Shown one piece after another: positions 7,794-15,967 of a stretch of 45,905 bases of DNA. This stretch comes from Oscillospiraceae bacterium (GTDB lineage: Bacteria; Bacillota; Clostridia; Oscillospirales; Oscillospiraceae): positions 1 to 45,905 of the forward strand of contig JAFRMX010000014.1 of assembly GCA_017430455.1 (NCBI GenBank), written 5' to 3'. Below the pieces are notes generated by a model. That model was not told the DNA's origin, searched no databases, and saw only the letters and a program-made list of their open reading frames with translations. Positions within the stretch are counted from its first letter, which is position 1, and each line of letters opens with the position of its first letter. The position numbers and the translations under genes were made by a program.

Positions 7794-7826
7794 CAGTATG
7801 AATAATTTATGATTTAAGGAGATAAC

Positions 7827-8228
7827 ATGAAAATCACTTGTGCTGAGTATACCGGAAGAGGAATGCAGAGGGTATACGAAAACGATCAATGGACGGTCGG
7901 CATAAAGAACTGGAAACCGGAAAATGACATTACCGGGATCAGCAACATCGAGCGCCACAACCTCACCGATGAACTTTTTGTCCTGGTTTCCGGCAGCTGC
8001 ACGCTCGTTTCCGCAGAGGAAACAGAAGGCGGTCTGGTCTTTTCGGCCACCAAAATGGAAAAGGGCAAGCTCTATACCATTCCGGCAACTCTGTGGCACA
8101 ACACAGTGACCGTACCTGACACAAAAATGATCCTTATTGAGGACCCGACCACGTCCAATGCCAACAGTGACGTATACGAGCTCAGTGAGGAACAGATAGC
8201 AAAGCTCAAAGAAGCGGTTGCACAGTAA
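7827..8228 (+). CDS. Small single-domain cupin-like protein
   Basis: A 133-residue protein with a cupin-like core: HNLTDELFVLVSG (His44, Glu49) and a second strand pair ending in TIPATLWHNTV (His91). These three residues are the likely metal ligands. TAAGGAGATAAC gives a good ribosome site. It lies between the ABC importer and the transketolase subunits. Small cupins in sugar operons are often isomerases or epimerases of keto sugars or sugar acids (for example KduI- or IolB-like roles), but no specific family was recognised, so the reaction is open. Confidence 0.75.
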   Translation: MKITCAEYTGRGMQRVYENDQWTVGIKNWKPENDITGISNIERHNLTDELFVLVSGSCTLVSAEETEGGLVFSATKMEKGKLYTIPATLWHNTVTVPDTKMILIEDPTTSNANSDVYELSEEQIAKLKEAVAQ

Positions 8229-8251
8229 ATCGTAAAGGACGGTATATTCAA

Positions 8252-9067
8252 ATGTATGATGTCAAGTTAATTGAAAAACAGGCAAAGGAAATACGCAGAC
8301 TCATCGTCAAGATGATAGGCCGCGCTCAGTCCGGTCATCCCGGCGGATCCCTCAGCTGCGCAGACCTCGTCTCTGCTCTTTATTTCGGCGTAATGAATGT
8401 GGATCCGAAGGATCCCGCAAAACCCGACAGAGACAGATTTGTCATGAGCAAAGGCCACGCCTGCCCCGCACTGTATGCAGCTCTTGCGCTAAAAGGATAC
8501 TTCCCGATGGAAGAGCTGGACACGCTCAGAGATCTGGGTTCCATCCTTCAGGGCCACCCTTCTGCACTCAAGACTCCCGGTGTTGATGTTTCGACAGGTT
8601 CCCTCGGTCAGGGACTTTCCGTCGCAAACGGCATTGCTCTCGGAGCAAAGCTGGACGGAGACGATTACTACGTATATTGCCTCATGGGCGACGGAGAAAT
8701 AGAAGAAGGCCAGATCTGGGAAGCTGCAATGAGCGCAGCCCATTACAAGCTTGACCATGTTATCGGATTTGTGGATTACAACCACCTTCAGATAGACGGC
8801 GCCATCGAGGATGTTATAGGCAACGGCAAGATCAGAGAAAAGTTTGAAGCCTTCGGATGGAATGTCATCACGGTCGACGGTCACGATGTCTCCCAGATAC
8901 TTGCTGCAATTGAAATTGCCAAGCGTTCAAAAGGCCTTCCCTCCCTTATAATTCTCAACACGATCAAGGGCAAGGGCGTTTCGTTCATGGAAAACCAGGC
9001 CGGCTGGCACGGCAAGGCTCCTTCTGCCGAACAGGTGGAGCAGGCATTAAAAGAACTGGAGGACTGA
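8252..9067 (+). CDS. Transketolase, N-terminal (TPP-binding) subunit
   Basis: A 271-residue half-transketolase that transfers a two-carbon ketol unit between sugars using thiamine diphosphate and a divalent metal. Visible motifs include QSGHPGGSLS near the start, MSKGHACPALYAAL, the GSLGQGLSVANGIAL loop, and the TPP/metal motif GDGEIEEGQIWEAA with its later Asn in VDYNHLQIDG. It pairs with the next gene (4-base gap) to make a full enzyme. Split transketolases are common in Bacillota and archaea. Within catabolic operons they are also recruited for special substrates, for example the AptA/AptB and SqwG/SqwH systems as I recall them. Which sugar phosphate it uses here is not decidable. Confidence 0.92.
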   Translation: MYDVKLIEKQAKEIRRLIVKMIGRAQSGHPGGSLSCADLVSALYFGVMNVDPKDPAKPDRDRFVMSKGHACPALYAALALKGYFPMEELDTLRDLGSILQGHPSALKTPGVDVSTGSLGQGLSVANGIALGAKLDGDDYYVYCLMGDGEIEEGQIWEAAMSAAHYKLDHVIGFVDYNHLQIDGAIEDVIGNGKIREKFEAFGWNVITVDGHDVSQILAAIEIAKRSKGLPSLIILNTIKGKGVSFMENQAGWHGKAPSAEQVEQALKELED

Positions 9068-9071
9068 AAAA

Positions 9072-10007
9072 ATGATCGGTGAATTGATAGCTACAAGAGA
9101 TGCTTTCGGCACAGCGCTGAACGAATTCGCCAAGGATAACAAAGATGTTGTCGTTCTTGACGCGGATCTCGCTAAGGCGACCATGAGCTGCCGTTTCAAA
9201 GACGCATATCCCGAAAGATTCTTTGATATGGGAATCTCCGAGGGAGACCTCGTCGGCACGGCTGCAGGTCTGGCCACAACAGGAAAGATCCCCTTTGCCT
9301 GCACATTTGCAATGTTCGCTGCGGGACGCGCGTTTGAGCAAATCCGCAACACGGTGGCCTATTCCCGTCTGAATGTCAAGATCTGCGGAAGCCACGGAGG
9401 AGTTGCTGTCGGCAAGGACGGCGCGTCACACCAGTGCATTGAAGACCTCGCCATTATGGCTGCTATCCCCGGTATGGTCGTTATCAACCCGGGCGATGCG
9501 GTAGAGATGAGAGGCGCGGTTAGGGCAGCTATGGACTATAACGGTCCCGTATACATACGTCTCGGAAGGAATCCCGTTCCCGTCGTATTCGATGAAAACA
9601 GCTATACCTTTGAGATCGGCAAGGGCATAAAGGTCCGTGAAGGCAGCGACATAACATTTGTAGCAAACGGCAGTCTTCTGGATGTCGCTATGAAGGGTGC
9701 GGATATTCTGGCCAAAGAAGGTATTTCCGCAGAAATCATCGACATCGCGACCATCAAGCCTCTCGACAAAGACCTGATCATTGAATCTGCAAAGAAGACC
9801 GGAAAAGTGCTGACCCTTGAAGAGGGAGTCATCCAAGGCGGTCTCGGCAGTGCTGTCGCTCAGGCTCTCAGCGTAAGCTGCCCGGTTCCTATGCGCTATA
9901 TAGGCATGGACAACTGTTTCGGCCAGTCCGGCGATGCCGCGGATCTTATGAAATACTACGGCATGTCCCCGGAGAATGTAGTCGCAAAAGCAAAAGAGCT
10001 TATCTGA
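9072..10007 (+). CDS. Transketolase, C-terminal (pyrimidine-binding) subunit
   Basis: A 311-residue partner subunit carrying the pyrimidine-binding and C-terminal domains. MGISEGDLVGTAAGLA contains the conserved Glu that activates the TPP aminopyrimidine. FAMFAAGRAFEQIRN and SHGGVAVGKDGASHQCIED supply substrate and phosphate contacts, and the C-terminal domain begins near YTFEIGKGIKVREG. The gene starts 4 bases after the first subunit and ends 16 bases before the TIM-barrel gene, so the block is co-transcribed. Usual SEQNLVG reads SEGDLVG here, as in other split transketolases. Deoxyxylulose-phosphate synthase is excluded by the two-gene organisation. Confidence 0.92.
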   Translation: MIGELIATRDAFGTALNEFAKDNKDVVVLDADLAKATMSCRFKDAYPERFFDMGISEGDLVGTAAGLATTGKIPFACTFAMFAAGRAFEQIRNTVAYSRLNVKICGSHGGVAVGKDGASHQCIEDLAIMAAIPGMVVINPGDAVEMRGAVRAAMDYNGPVYIRLGRNPVPVVFDENSYTFEIGKGIKVREGSDITFVANGSLLDVAMKGADILAKEGISAEIIDIATIKPLDKDLIIESAKKTGKVLTLEEGVIQGGLGSAVAQALSVSCPVPMRYIGMDNCFGQSGDAADLMKYYGMSPENVVAKAKELI

Positions 10008-10023
10008 GGAGGATTGCCCTGAA

Positions 10024-10839
10024 ATGAACATATCTTTCGGTTGCCAAACCTATACCTGGAAACTCAACAAGGAGAGATTCGCAGGAGACCTTCCCCATAT
10101 TGCGGAAGTAACGGCAAAAGCAGGATATACCGGACTTGAATCCGAAATCGATATGCTCGGAGACTATTTCAACAGGGCAGAGCTCACAAAAGAGATCATG
10201 GACGGCTGCGGCATTTCGCTTGCAGCCATAGTCCTGCACCAGGACTGGGCAGGATATGAGGAAAGCGCTCAGGAAAAGGAACTGTCCGATAAGGCTATTG
10301 ACTTTATCAGACAGTTCCCCGGCGCAAAAATAGTACTGTCACATCATGCGCTTCCCGGTGACAGAAAAGAAGGAGATGCTCTCAGCGAAAGAAGAGAGCG
10401 TCTTTTTGCCTGTATGGCGCAAGTCACCGGAAGGGCCATGGAGAGTGGCGTTGTGACCGCTTTCCACCCGAATTCCTCGGCTAATTCTCTGTTTCGCACG
10501 GCAGAAGATTACGGAAATTTATTCGATATGCTCGACAAAACAGATATCGGTCTTGCTCCCGATATAGGCCATATAGCAAACGGCGGGATGGAACCTCTGG
10601 ATGTGTTGGTGCGTTTTCGCAGCAAGGTGAGGCACATCCATTTCAAAGACCGCTTGGGCCATAATACCTGGGCTTTAATGGGCAAAGGTAGCATTGATTA
10701 TTCATCCATCGTCTCTTATCTGGAAAGCACCGGCTACAGGGGCTGGATCATGGTGGAAGATGAGTCTCATGAGGCGGAACTGGATTCCGATAAGGCCGTC
10801 TTTTACAACGGCGAATATATTAAAAGGTTTATTCACTGA
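10024..10839 (+). CDS. Sugar phosphate isomerase/epimerase, IolE-like TIM barrel
   Basis: A 271-residue xylose-isomerase-like TIM barrel. Metal-site segments are visible in order: GLESEIDML (Glu), FHPNSSAN (His), APDIGH (Asp/His), VRHIHFKDR (His) and the C-terminal VEDESHEAE (Glu). The VRHIHFKD and WALMGKGSIDY segments are close to inosose dehydratase/IolE and related keto-sugar epimerases. GAGGAGGATTG gives a ribosome site before the ATG. It sits after the transketolase genes and before a Gfo/Idh oxidoreductase; such a pair often isomerises and oxidises the same sugar. Specific substrate unknown. Confidence 0.82.
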   Translation: MNISFGCQTYTWKLNKERFAGDLPHIAEVTAKAGYTGLESEIDMLGDYFNRAELTKEIMDGCGISLAAIVLHQDWAGYEESAQEKELSDKAIDFIRQFPGAKIVLSHHALPGDRKEGDALSERRERLFACMAQVTGRAMESGVVTAFHPNSSANSLFRTAEDYGNLFDMLDKTDIGLAPDIGHIANGGMEPLDVLVRFRSKVRHIHFKDRLGHNTWALMGKGSIDYSSIVSYLESTGYRGWIMVEDESHEAELDSDKAVFYNGEYIKRFIH

Positions 10840-10868
10840 TATATTTATTGGTTTGAGGTAATAAAAAG

Positions 10869-11981
10869 ATGACAGAACATACTGTTGCAGTAATGGGCCT
10901 CGGAGTAAGAGGCAAGATCCACGTCAATGGGATCGCTGAAAACAAGGGGCGCTACAAAATAGTCGGCCTTTGCGATAACCATAAGGAAAACATGGATCTG
11001 ATGAAAGAGAAGTATTCTCTCGATGATGTCCCCTGCTTTGCAGACGTAGAGGAGATGCTGAAGACCACCCGCCCGGAGGTCTTTGTATTTGCAACTTATC
11101 CCGACCTGCGGCTGAGCATGATAGAACTCGCGATCAGATACGGCGTCAGGGCGATCTCGCTTGAAAAGCCGATGGCCGAATCACTACAGGAAGCCAAGAC
11201 CATGAAGGATCTCTGTGCAAAAAACGGTATCAAGGCAGTTGTCTGTCACCAGCAGAAATATCTCTCGCAGATGCAGGCTTTGAAAAAGCGCATTGAAGAC
11301 GGAGAAATTGGCGAGATAACCAAGATACATGTCGAGACTCAGGCCTGGTTTTCCCAGCTCGGGACCCATTACGTGGACTATATGCTTTGGGCAAACGGCG
11401 GATATAAAGCCAAATGGGTCTGCGGCCATGTCCACGGCCCGATATGCCTCGACGACACACATCCTGCTCCGGACTATCTGCTCGGGACCTGCGAGATGGA
11501 AAACGGAGTCCACGGCTATGTCGAATGCGGATATCTCTCCGAAGCTCACAATCCCCCCGAGTACGGCAGCAGCGACAACCGCCTCACTGTTTACGGAACG
11601 GACGGCTATGTTTATGCTGAGACCGACGGCTTCTGGGGTGCTTGCACAAAGGCGACAAACGGGCGGCTTATAAAAGGGAAGGATCCCGGCTGGAGAAATC
11701 ACCAGCAGGTTCCTATACAGACAGACTACTACCGCGATTTTGCAGACTGGCTGGACGATGACAGCAAAGTCCACAGCTGTAATATAGACACGGCCTATCA
11801 CGGCTATGAGATCCTGGAGGGCATGTGCCTTTCTGCGCTGAGAAATGTGCGTATCGATCTGCCTATAACTGACCTGGACTATGAGCCGGTCGTTGAGCAG
11901 ATGCACAGAGAGCTTCCTCCCTGTAATTCGAAGAAAATGTTCGTGTATCTGGGGAAAACGCCCCACGTCGAAAGAGACTGA
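10869..11981 (+). CDS. Gfo/Idh/MocA-family NAD(P)-dependent oxidoreductase
   Basis: A 370-residue sugar or cyclitol dehydrogenase. The N-terminal Rossmann fold shows VMGLGVRGKIHVNG, and the conserved catalytic LEKPMAES appears near residue 98. The C-terminal half carries the alpha/beta substrate domain with TQAWFSQLGTHYVDYMLW, in which the Gfo/Idh His is visible. A GAGGT site precedes the ATG. It lies 29 bases after the IolE-like gene and 2 bases before the alpha/beta hydrolase. It could oxidise or epimerise a pyranose or sugar acid. It might also supply the reductase step missing from the uronate branch, although UxuB-type fructuronate reductases belong to another superfamily. Confidence 0.88.
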   Translation: MTEHTVAVMGLGVRGKIHVNGIAENKGRYKIVGLCDNHKENMDLMKEKYSLDDVPCFADVEEMLKTTRPEVFVFATYPDLRLSMIELAIRYGVRAISLEKPMAESLQEAKTMKDLCAKNGIKAVVCHQQKYLSQMQALKKRIEDGEIGEITKIHVETQAWFSQLGTHYVDYMLWANGGYKAKWVCGHVHGPICLDDTHPAPDYLLGTCEMENGVHGYVECGYLSEAHNPPEYGSSDNRLTVYGTDGYVYAETDGFWGACTKATNGRLIKGKDPGWRNHQQVPIQTDYYRDFADWLDDDSKVHSCNIDTAYHGYEILEGMCLSALRNVRIDLPITDLDYEPVVEQMHRELPPCNSKKMFVYLGKTPHVERD

Positions 11982-11983
11982 AG

Positions 11984-12808
11984 ATGGAAGGCGCGATCCA
12001 GAGGGATATTCCGACCGGCGGGATCAGCATACACGTTCAGATAACAGGACAGGGAGAGCCTCTGCTGCTTCTGATGGGACTCGGTGCTTCCGGAGACAAG
12101 TGGCAGCGGAATGCTGAAGAGTACAAAAAGCATTACACTTGTATAATTCCCGATAACCGCGGAGCGGGGAGATCCGACAAGCCCGAATGCGATTCATATT
12201 CTGTCATTGATATGGCAGAAGACACTGTTGCAATTCTCGATGCGCTGGGCTATAATTCCGCTTTTGTAAACGGCATCTCCATGGGCGGAGCTATAGCGAT
12301 GGAGGTCGCCATCAGGTATCCCGAAAGAGTACGCGGTCTTATCCTGACAAGCACCTTCCCGTATGCTTGCAACACCTTCAAAGCAGCCATAAACTTTCTG
12401 AGAGACAACCGGGATACTGTGGACAAAAGGGCCTTGAAGAGGCTGAACCAGTGGATGACCTTCTCTTCAAAGACCCAGAACGAAAGGCCTGAATTTCTGG
12501 AAGAGATGGCCGCAGAAGATGCTTTGATCCCCTATCCGATGCCAGATTACGCGTATAAGGCGCAGTGCAATGCATGTCTTGCGCATAACGCTGCAGACAG
12601 ATTGAATCTGATCAAAGCTCCGACTCTGATAGCCGCCGGAGAATGCGACATGTTCGCTCCTCTGCCGTTGGCCATTGAGATGAACAACGCCATTTCAGGC
12701 AGTGAACTTTATGTCTGCAAAGATGGCGGGCATGTTCACGAGTGGGAATATCTCGAGCAATATAACAGGGTAACTTTGGATTTTTTAAACAAGCATAGCG
12801 GCGTATAG
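11984..12808 (+). CDS. Alpha/beta-fold hydrolase
   Basis: A 274-residue serine hydrolase. The nucleophile elbow GISMGG places Ser99; PDNRGAGRSDKP is the usual oxyanion-side loop; probable acid Asp222 lies in AAGECDMF and His250 in DGGHVHEWEY. There is no signal peptide, so it is cytosolic. It starts 2 bases after the Gfo/Idh stop and is translationally tied to it. In a sugar operon with a dehydrogenase, an attractive role is opening of a sugar lactone or removal of an acetyl or methyl ester. Both are inference, since the fold also covers lipases, dehalogenases and peptidases. Confidence 0.82.
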   Translation: MEGAIQRDIPTGGISIHVQITGQGEPLLLLMGLGASGDKWQRNAEEYKKHYTCIIPDNRGAGRSDKPECDSYSVIDMAEDTVAILDALGYNSAFVNGISMGGAIAMEVAIRYPERVRGLILTSTFPYACNTFKAAINFLRDNRDTVDKRALKRLNQWMTFSSKTQNERPEFLEEMAAEDALIPYPMPDYAYKAQCNACLAHNAADRLNLIKAPTLIAAGECDMFAPLPLAIEMNNAISGSELYVCKDGGHVHEWEYLEQYNRVTLDFLNKHSGV

Positions 12809-12818
12809 GAGAATACTT

Positions 12819-13988
12819 TTGAAAAAAGCGACCGTAATGGGCTCGCTGGTACTCGATATCACCATGCAGCCCGAGTCTAAAGAAAAGAAAACGCTCGCGG
12901 AGTTTATCGGGCAAGGAAAAGTGACAAACCTTTCAGGCGTTTCCTTCTATCCGGGTGGATGTGTCGGCAATACCGGCATGGCTTTGAAAAAGCTCGGCGT
13001 TCCCGTCACGCTGTGCGGAAATACAGGGGATGACTTCCCGGGCAGAGTTTTAAAAACGCTGATCTCAGAGTCCGGAGCGCTGCCCGACATAAATGTATAC
13101 GCTTCTTTTCCGACCAGCATCGGTATCGCGATGACTCCTGCAGGAATGGACAAGATCTCATTTTTCCTGAAGGGCGCCTCCCAGCAGTACACGTCTGCCG
13201 ACGCCTCGCGCATGCCTGACGATGCGGATCTGTTCCACTTCGGATATCCTCCGACTATGGAAAGCCTGTACTCTAACGGCGGGGAAGAGCTTGAAAAGCT
13301 TTTCAGATCAGTAAAATCCCTTGGCGTGACAACAAGTCTTGATACTGCTTTGCCTGCAGCAGGAAGCGCTCATTCACGCGTCGACTGGAAGCCGATACTC
13401 AATAAAGTGCTCAAATATGTCGATATCTTTGTCCCAAGCATAGAAGAATGCCTCTTCATGTTGGACAAAGAGGCTTACACAAAACGCGTTTCGCAGCACT
13501 TGGGAGAAGATATAGCGCTGATTGTAAGCGACGATGAGATCCGAAGCATTGCGGATACATTTCTCGAAATGGGTGCAAAGATCGTTCTGCTGAAGCTGGG
13601 CATGAAAGGCCTGTACCTTAAAACAGCCACAGTTCTGAAAAACTTGGGTAGGGCTTTCGGTGAAACGGCAGAGCCTTGGGAAGAAAAGGAGCTTAGGATA
13701 TTTCCTGTTCCGGTTTCCGAGGTGGTCTCTACCACAGGCGCAGGAGATACCGCGATCGCGGGCTTTCTTGCAGCCGTGCTGCACGGAGATATGCCTGAAA
13801 CCGCACTCTCCGCCGCTGTTTACACTGCTTCGCGCTGCGTGATGTCCAAGGATACGATAAGCCTTATCGAAGGCTATGAAACGCTAAGAGAAAAAGCGTT
13901 CAAGACAAAACACATCTTATCAGAAACTCCCGATCAGACGCTTTGGCATTATAGGGCGGATGCTGATCTTTATGAAAGAAACAGATAA
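12819..13988 (+). CDS. PfkB-family carbohydrate kinase
   Basis: A 389-residue ribokinase-like kinase. The N-terminus shows GSLVLDITMQP and FYPGGCVGNTGMALKKLG, and the C-terminus shows the ATP/anion-hole motif TTGAGDTAIAGF with likely base Asp310. It starts with TTG at 12819 after TAGGAGA, and its TAA stop overlaps the next ATG by one base. It is longer than most PfkB proteins (about 300-340) because of an insertion after VDIFVPSIEECLFML, roughly residues 215-245. It probably phosphorylates a ketose or keto-sugar acid before the aldolase or transketolase. It is clearly distinct from the KDG kinase at 575-1654, so the locus phosphorylates two substrates. Confidence 0.87.
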   Translation: MKKATVMGSLVLDITMQPESKEKKTLAEFIGQGKVTNLSGVSFYPGGCVGNTGMALKKLGVPVTLCGNTGDDFPGRVLKTLISESGALPDINVYASFPTSIGIAMTPAGMDKISFFLKGASQQYTSADASRMPDDADLFHFGYPPTMESLYSNGGEELEKLFRSVKSLGVTTSLDTALPAAGSAHSRVDWKPILNKVLKYVDIFVPSIEECLFMLDKEAYTKRVSQHLGEDIALIVSDDEIRSIADTFLEMGAKIVLLKLGMKGLYLKTATVLKNLGRAFGETAEPWEEKELRIFPVPVSEVVSTTGAGDTAIAGFLAAVLHGDMPETALSAAVYTASRCVMSKDTISLIEGYETLREKAFKTKHILSETPDQTLWHYRADADLYERNR

Positions 13989-15931
13989 TGGCAGATTATT
14001 ATTATAATGACGCCCAACGGCTCGGGCAAAAGAGCAGCAAACTGTATACATCCCAGAGTCTCGATCCGAAGCTTCCGGCTCTGGATGAACTCGTCTCCTC
14101 GGACAGACTATCCTCCGGTAAAAATATCGGTCTTATTCTTATTCCCTCAGAGCTCATCATCGGGACAAAAACCGCATCCAGAGCTGATGTGTTTGCCCCG
14201 AATTTCATGCCGCTCCCCGAATTCAACACTGAATTTGCCATCAAGTGGGAAGCCCTGTGCAACGCCCATCTGACCGAAGGGATACGCGACCCTGTAAAGG
14301 CATACGAGTTCAAAAACCGCTACTATATAGAGGAAGGAAACAAGCGGGTCAGCGTTCTCAAGTTTTTCGGAGCCGTGAATATTCCCGGAAATGTGATAAA
14401 AATCGCAGCTCAAAGAGACGATTATCCCGATGAAAAAAGCTTTCTGCTGTATAAAGAACTGCAGGAATTCATAAGCTTAAGCAAGATCCGCTATCTTGAA
14501 TTCAGCGAGCCGGGAAGCTATCTGTCCCTTCAGTCTGCGGTGGGAAAACGCCCTGCAGAAAGCTGGACCGAGGATGAGCGCAGACACTTTAATTCTGTAT
14601 GGCATTTTTTCTGCAAAACATATGCTTCCGTCGGCGGAACAAAGCTCAATTCTTCTGCTGCAGATGCTCTGTTGAGCTATATTCAAATCTACGGCTATGC
14701 CGCTCTCGAAAAAGCGACAGAGAGCGAAATAAAGAAAAACCTCGCCGGAATGTGGGAAGAGGTCGAGATAAAGGGAGAATCGAATCCTGTAGAACTGAAT
14801 CTCAGGCCTTCCGACGAAAAGAAAAAGAGTCTGCTCGCTTCAGTGTTCCACGCAGCTTCCGCTCCCGAAAAAGCGGCATTCGTTTATGATAAAAATCCTG
14901 AAACCTCCGGATGGACGCTCGGCCATGAACTGGGCCGCAAATATGTCCAGGAAGTTTTGGGAAAAGAGATAGAGACCTGCGCCTATCCGGATGCGATGCG
15001 TTCAAACCCTGACGAGGTTCTGGAAAAAGCGATTGCAGACGGAAACAAGATCATCTTTACCGCATCTCCCAGACTGTTAAATTCCAGCCTGCGCATTGCG
15101 GTAAGACATCCTGAAGTAACTATCCTGAACTGCTCCTTAAACCAGTCCCACAGGTATGTCAGGTCCTACTACGCCCGCATGTATGAGGCTAAATTTATTA
15201 TCGGGGCTGTTGCAGGATCTCTTTCGGAAAGCGGAAGACTCGGCTATGTCTGTGACTACCCCATATACGGGCAGATCGCGGGAATAAACGCATTTACTCT
15301 AGGCGCCCAAATGACGAACCCGAGAGCAAAGGTCTATCTGGAATGGACTTCTGTCAAAGGAGCGACTTCCGAATCTGCCGCCGAAAAGCTTGCTGCCATG
15401 GGGATACACTACATCTCCACTCACGACATTGCAAAGCTTGCAAATGGAGAGCGCTCCAGCTTCGGTCTCTCCCTGTTCAGCGAAAACGGCAGTGAGCTCC
15501 TGGCGATGCCCGTATGGAACTGGGGAGTTTATTATGAGCGGATTCTGCGCGAGATGAAGAACCGCTCCGCACAGACGGAATATGAAGAAAGCGGCAAGGC
15601 ATTGAATTACTACTGGGGAATGTCGGCAGGCGTAATAGATCTTGTCTATCCGGGCACTCTGCACGGAGGAACTAGACGGCTCGCCGATTTTCTGAAAAAA
15701 AGCTTTGCCCGGGGAGTTGCGAACCCCTTTATCACTCCTCTTCATCCCAAAGCCGGAGGCCTTATAGGCGAAGGTCAGGAGGAGCTCAGTATAGAACAGA
15801 TCGTCTCAATGGATTATCTTGTTGAAGGTGTCATAGGAGAGATCCCTAATTATATGGATCTCAACACGCTCGGCAAAGCTACAGTCGGGATATCCGGAGT
15901 GGACACGGCAGCATCCGCCGGCCGCTTGTAA
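13988..15931 (+). CDS. Cytoplasmic ParB/sulfiredoxin-like domain fused to a BMP-type ligand-binding domain
   Basis: A 647-residue protein of unknown function. Residues 40-140 include YEFKNRYYIEEGNKRVSVLK (106-125), which resembles the ParB/Srx-like fold, where a G-x-x-R stretch binds nucleotide or DNA. Residues 140-280 are helical and unassigned. From about 293 (EKAAFVYDKNP) to 560 the protein resembles the BMP/Med/PnrA nucleoside-binding lipoproteins, with ARMYEAKFIIGAVAGSLSES near 396-415 and the SESGRLGYV turn. There is no signal peptide or lipobox, unlike true BMP proteins, so it must work inside the cell. It overlaps the PfkB kinase stop by one base and precedes uxaC. A ligand sensor or regulator of the operon is the likeliest idea; no enzymatic motif was found. 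Confidence 0.7.
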   Translation: MADYYYNDAQRLGQKSSKLYTSQSLDPKLPALDELVSSDRLSSGKNIGLILIPSELIIGTKTASRADVFAPNFMPLPEFNTEFAIKWEALCNAHLTEGIRDPVKAYEFKNRYYIEEGNKRVSVLKFFGAVNIPGNVIKIAAQRDDYPDEKSFLLYKELQEFISLSKIRYLEFSEPGSYLSLQSAVGKRPAESWTEDERRHFNSVWHFFCKTYASVGGTKLNSSAADALLSYIQIYGYAALEKATESEIKKNLAGMWEEVEIKGESNPVELNLRPSDEKKKSLLASVFHAASAPEKAAFVYDKNPETSGWTLGHELGRKYVQEVLGKEIETCAYPDAMRSNPDEVLEKAIADGNKIIFTASPRLLNSSLRIAVRHPEVTILNCSLNQSHRYVRSYYARMYEAKFIIGAVAGSLSESGRLGYVCDYPIYGQIAGINAFTLGAQMTNPRAKVYLEWTSVKGATSESAAEKLAAMGIHYISTHDIAKLANGERSSFGLSLFSENGSELLAMPVWNWGVYYERILREMKNRSAQTEYEESGKALNYYWGMSAGVIDLVYPGTLHGGTRRLADFLKKSFARGVANPFITPLHPKAGGLIGEGQEELSIEQIVSMDYLVEGVIGEIPNYMDLNTLGKATVGISGVDTAASAGRL

Positions 15932-15967
15932 TTCTACTGCTGTATTTTCTTATTTGGAGGTACATAT

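Noticed and set aside
8252..10007. Split transketolase read as deoxyxylulose-phosphate synthase or IolD.
   Set aside because: Two subunits with the GDGEIEEGQIWEAA and SEGDLVG motifs are transketolase; DXS is a single long chain and IolD belongs to the acetolactate-synthase-like TPP family.
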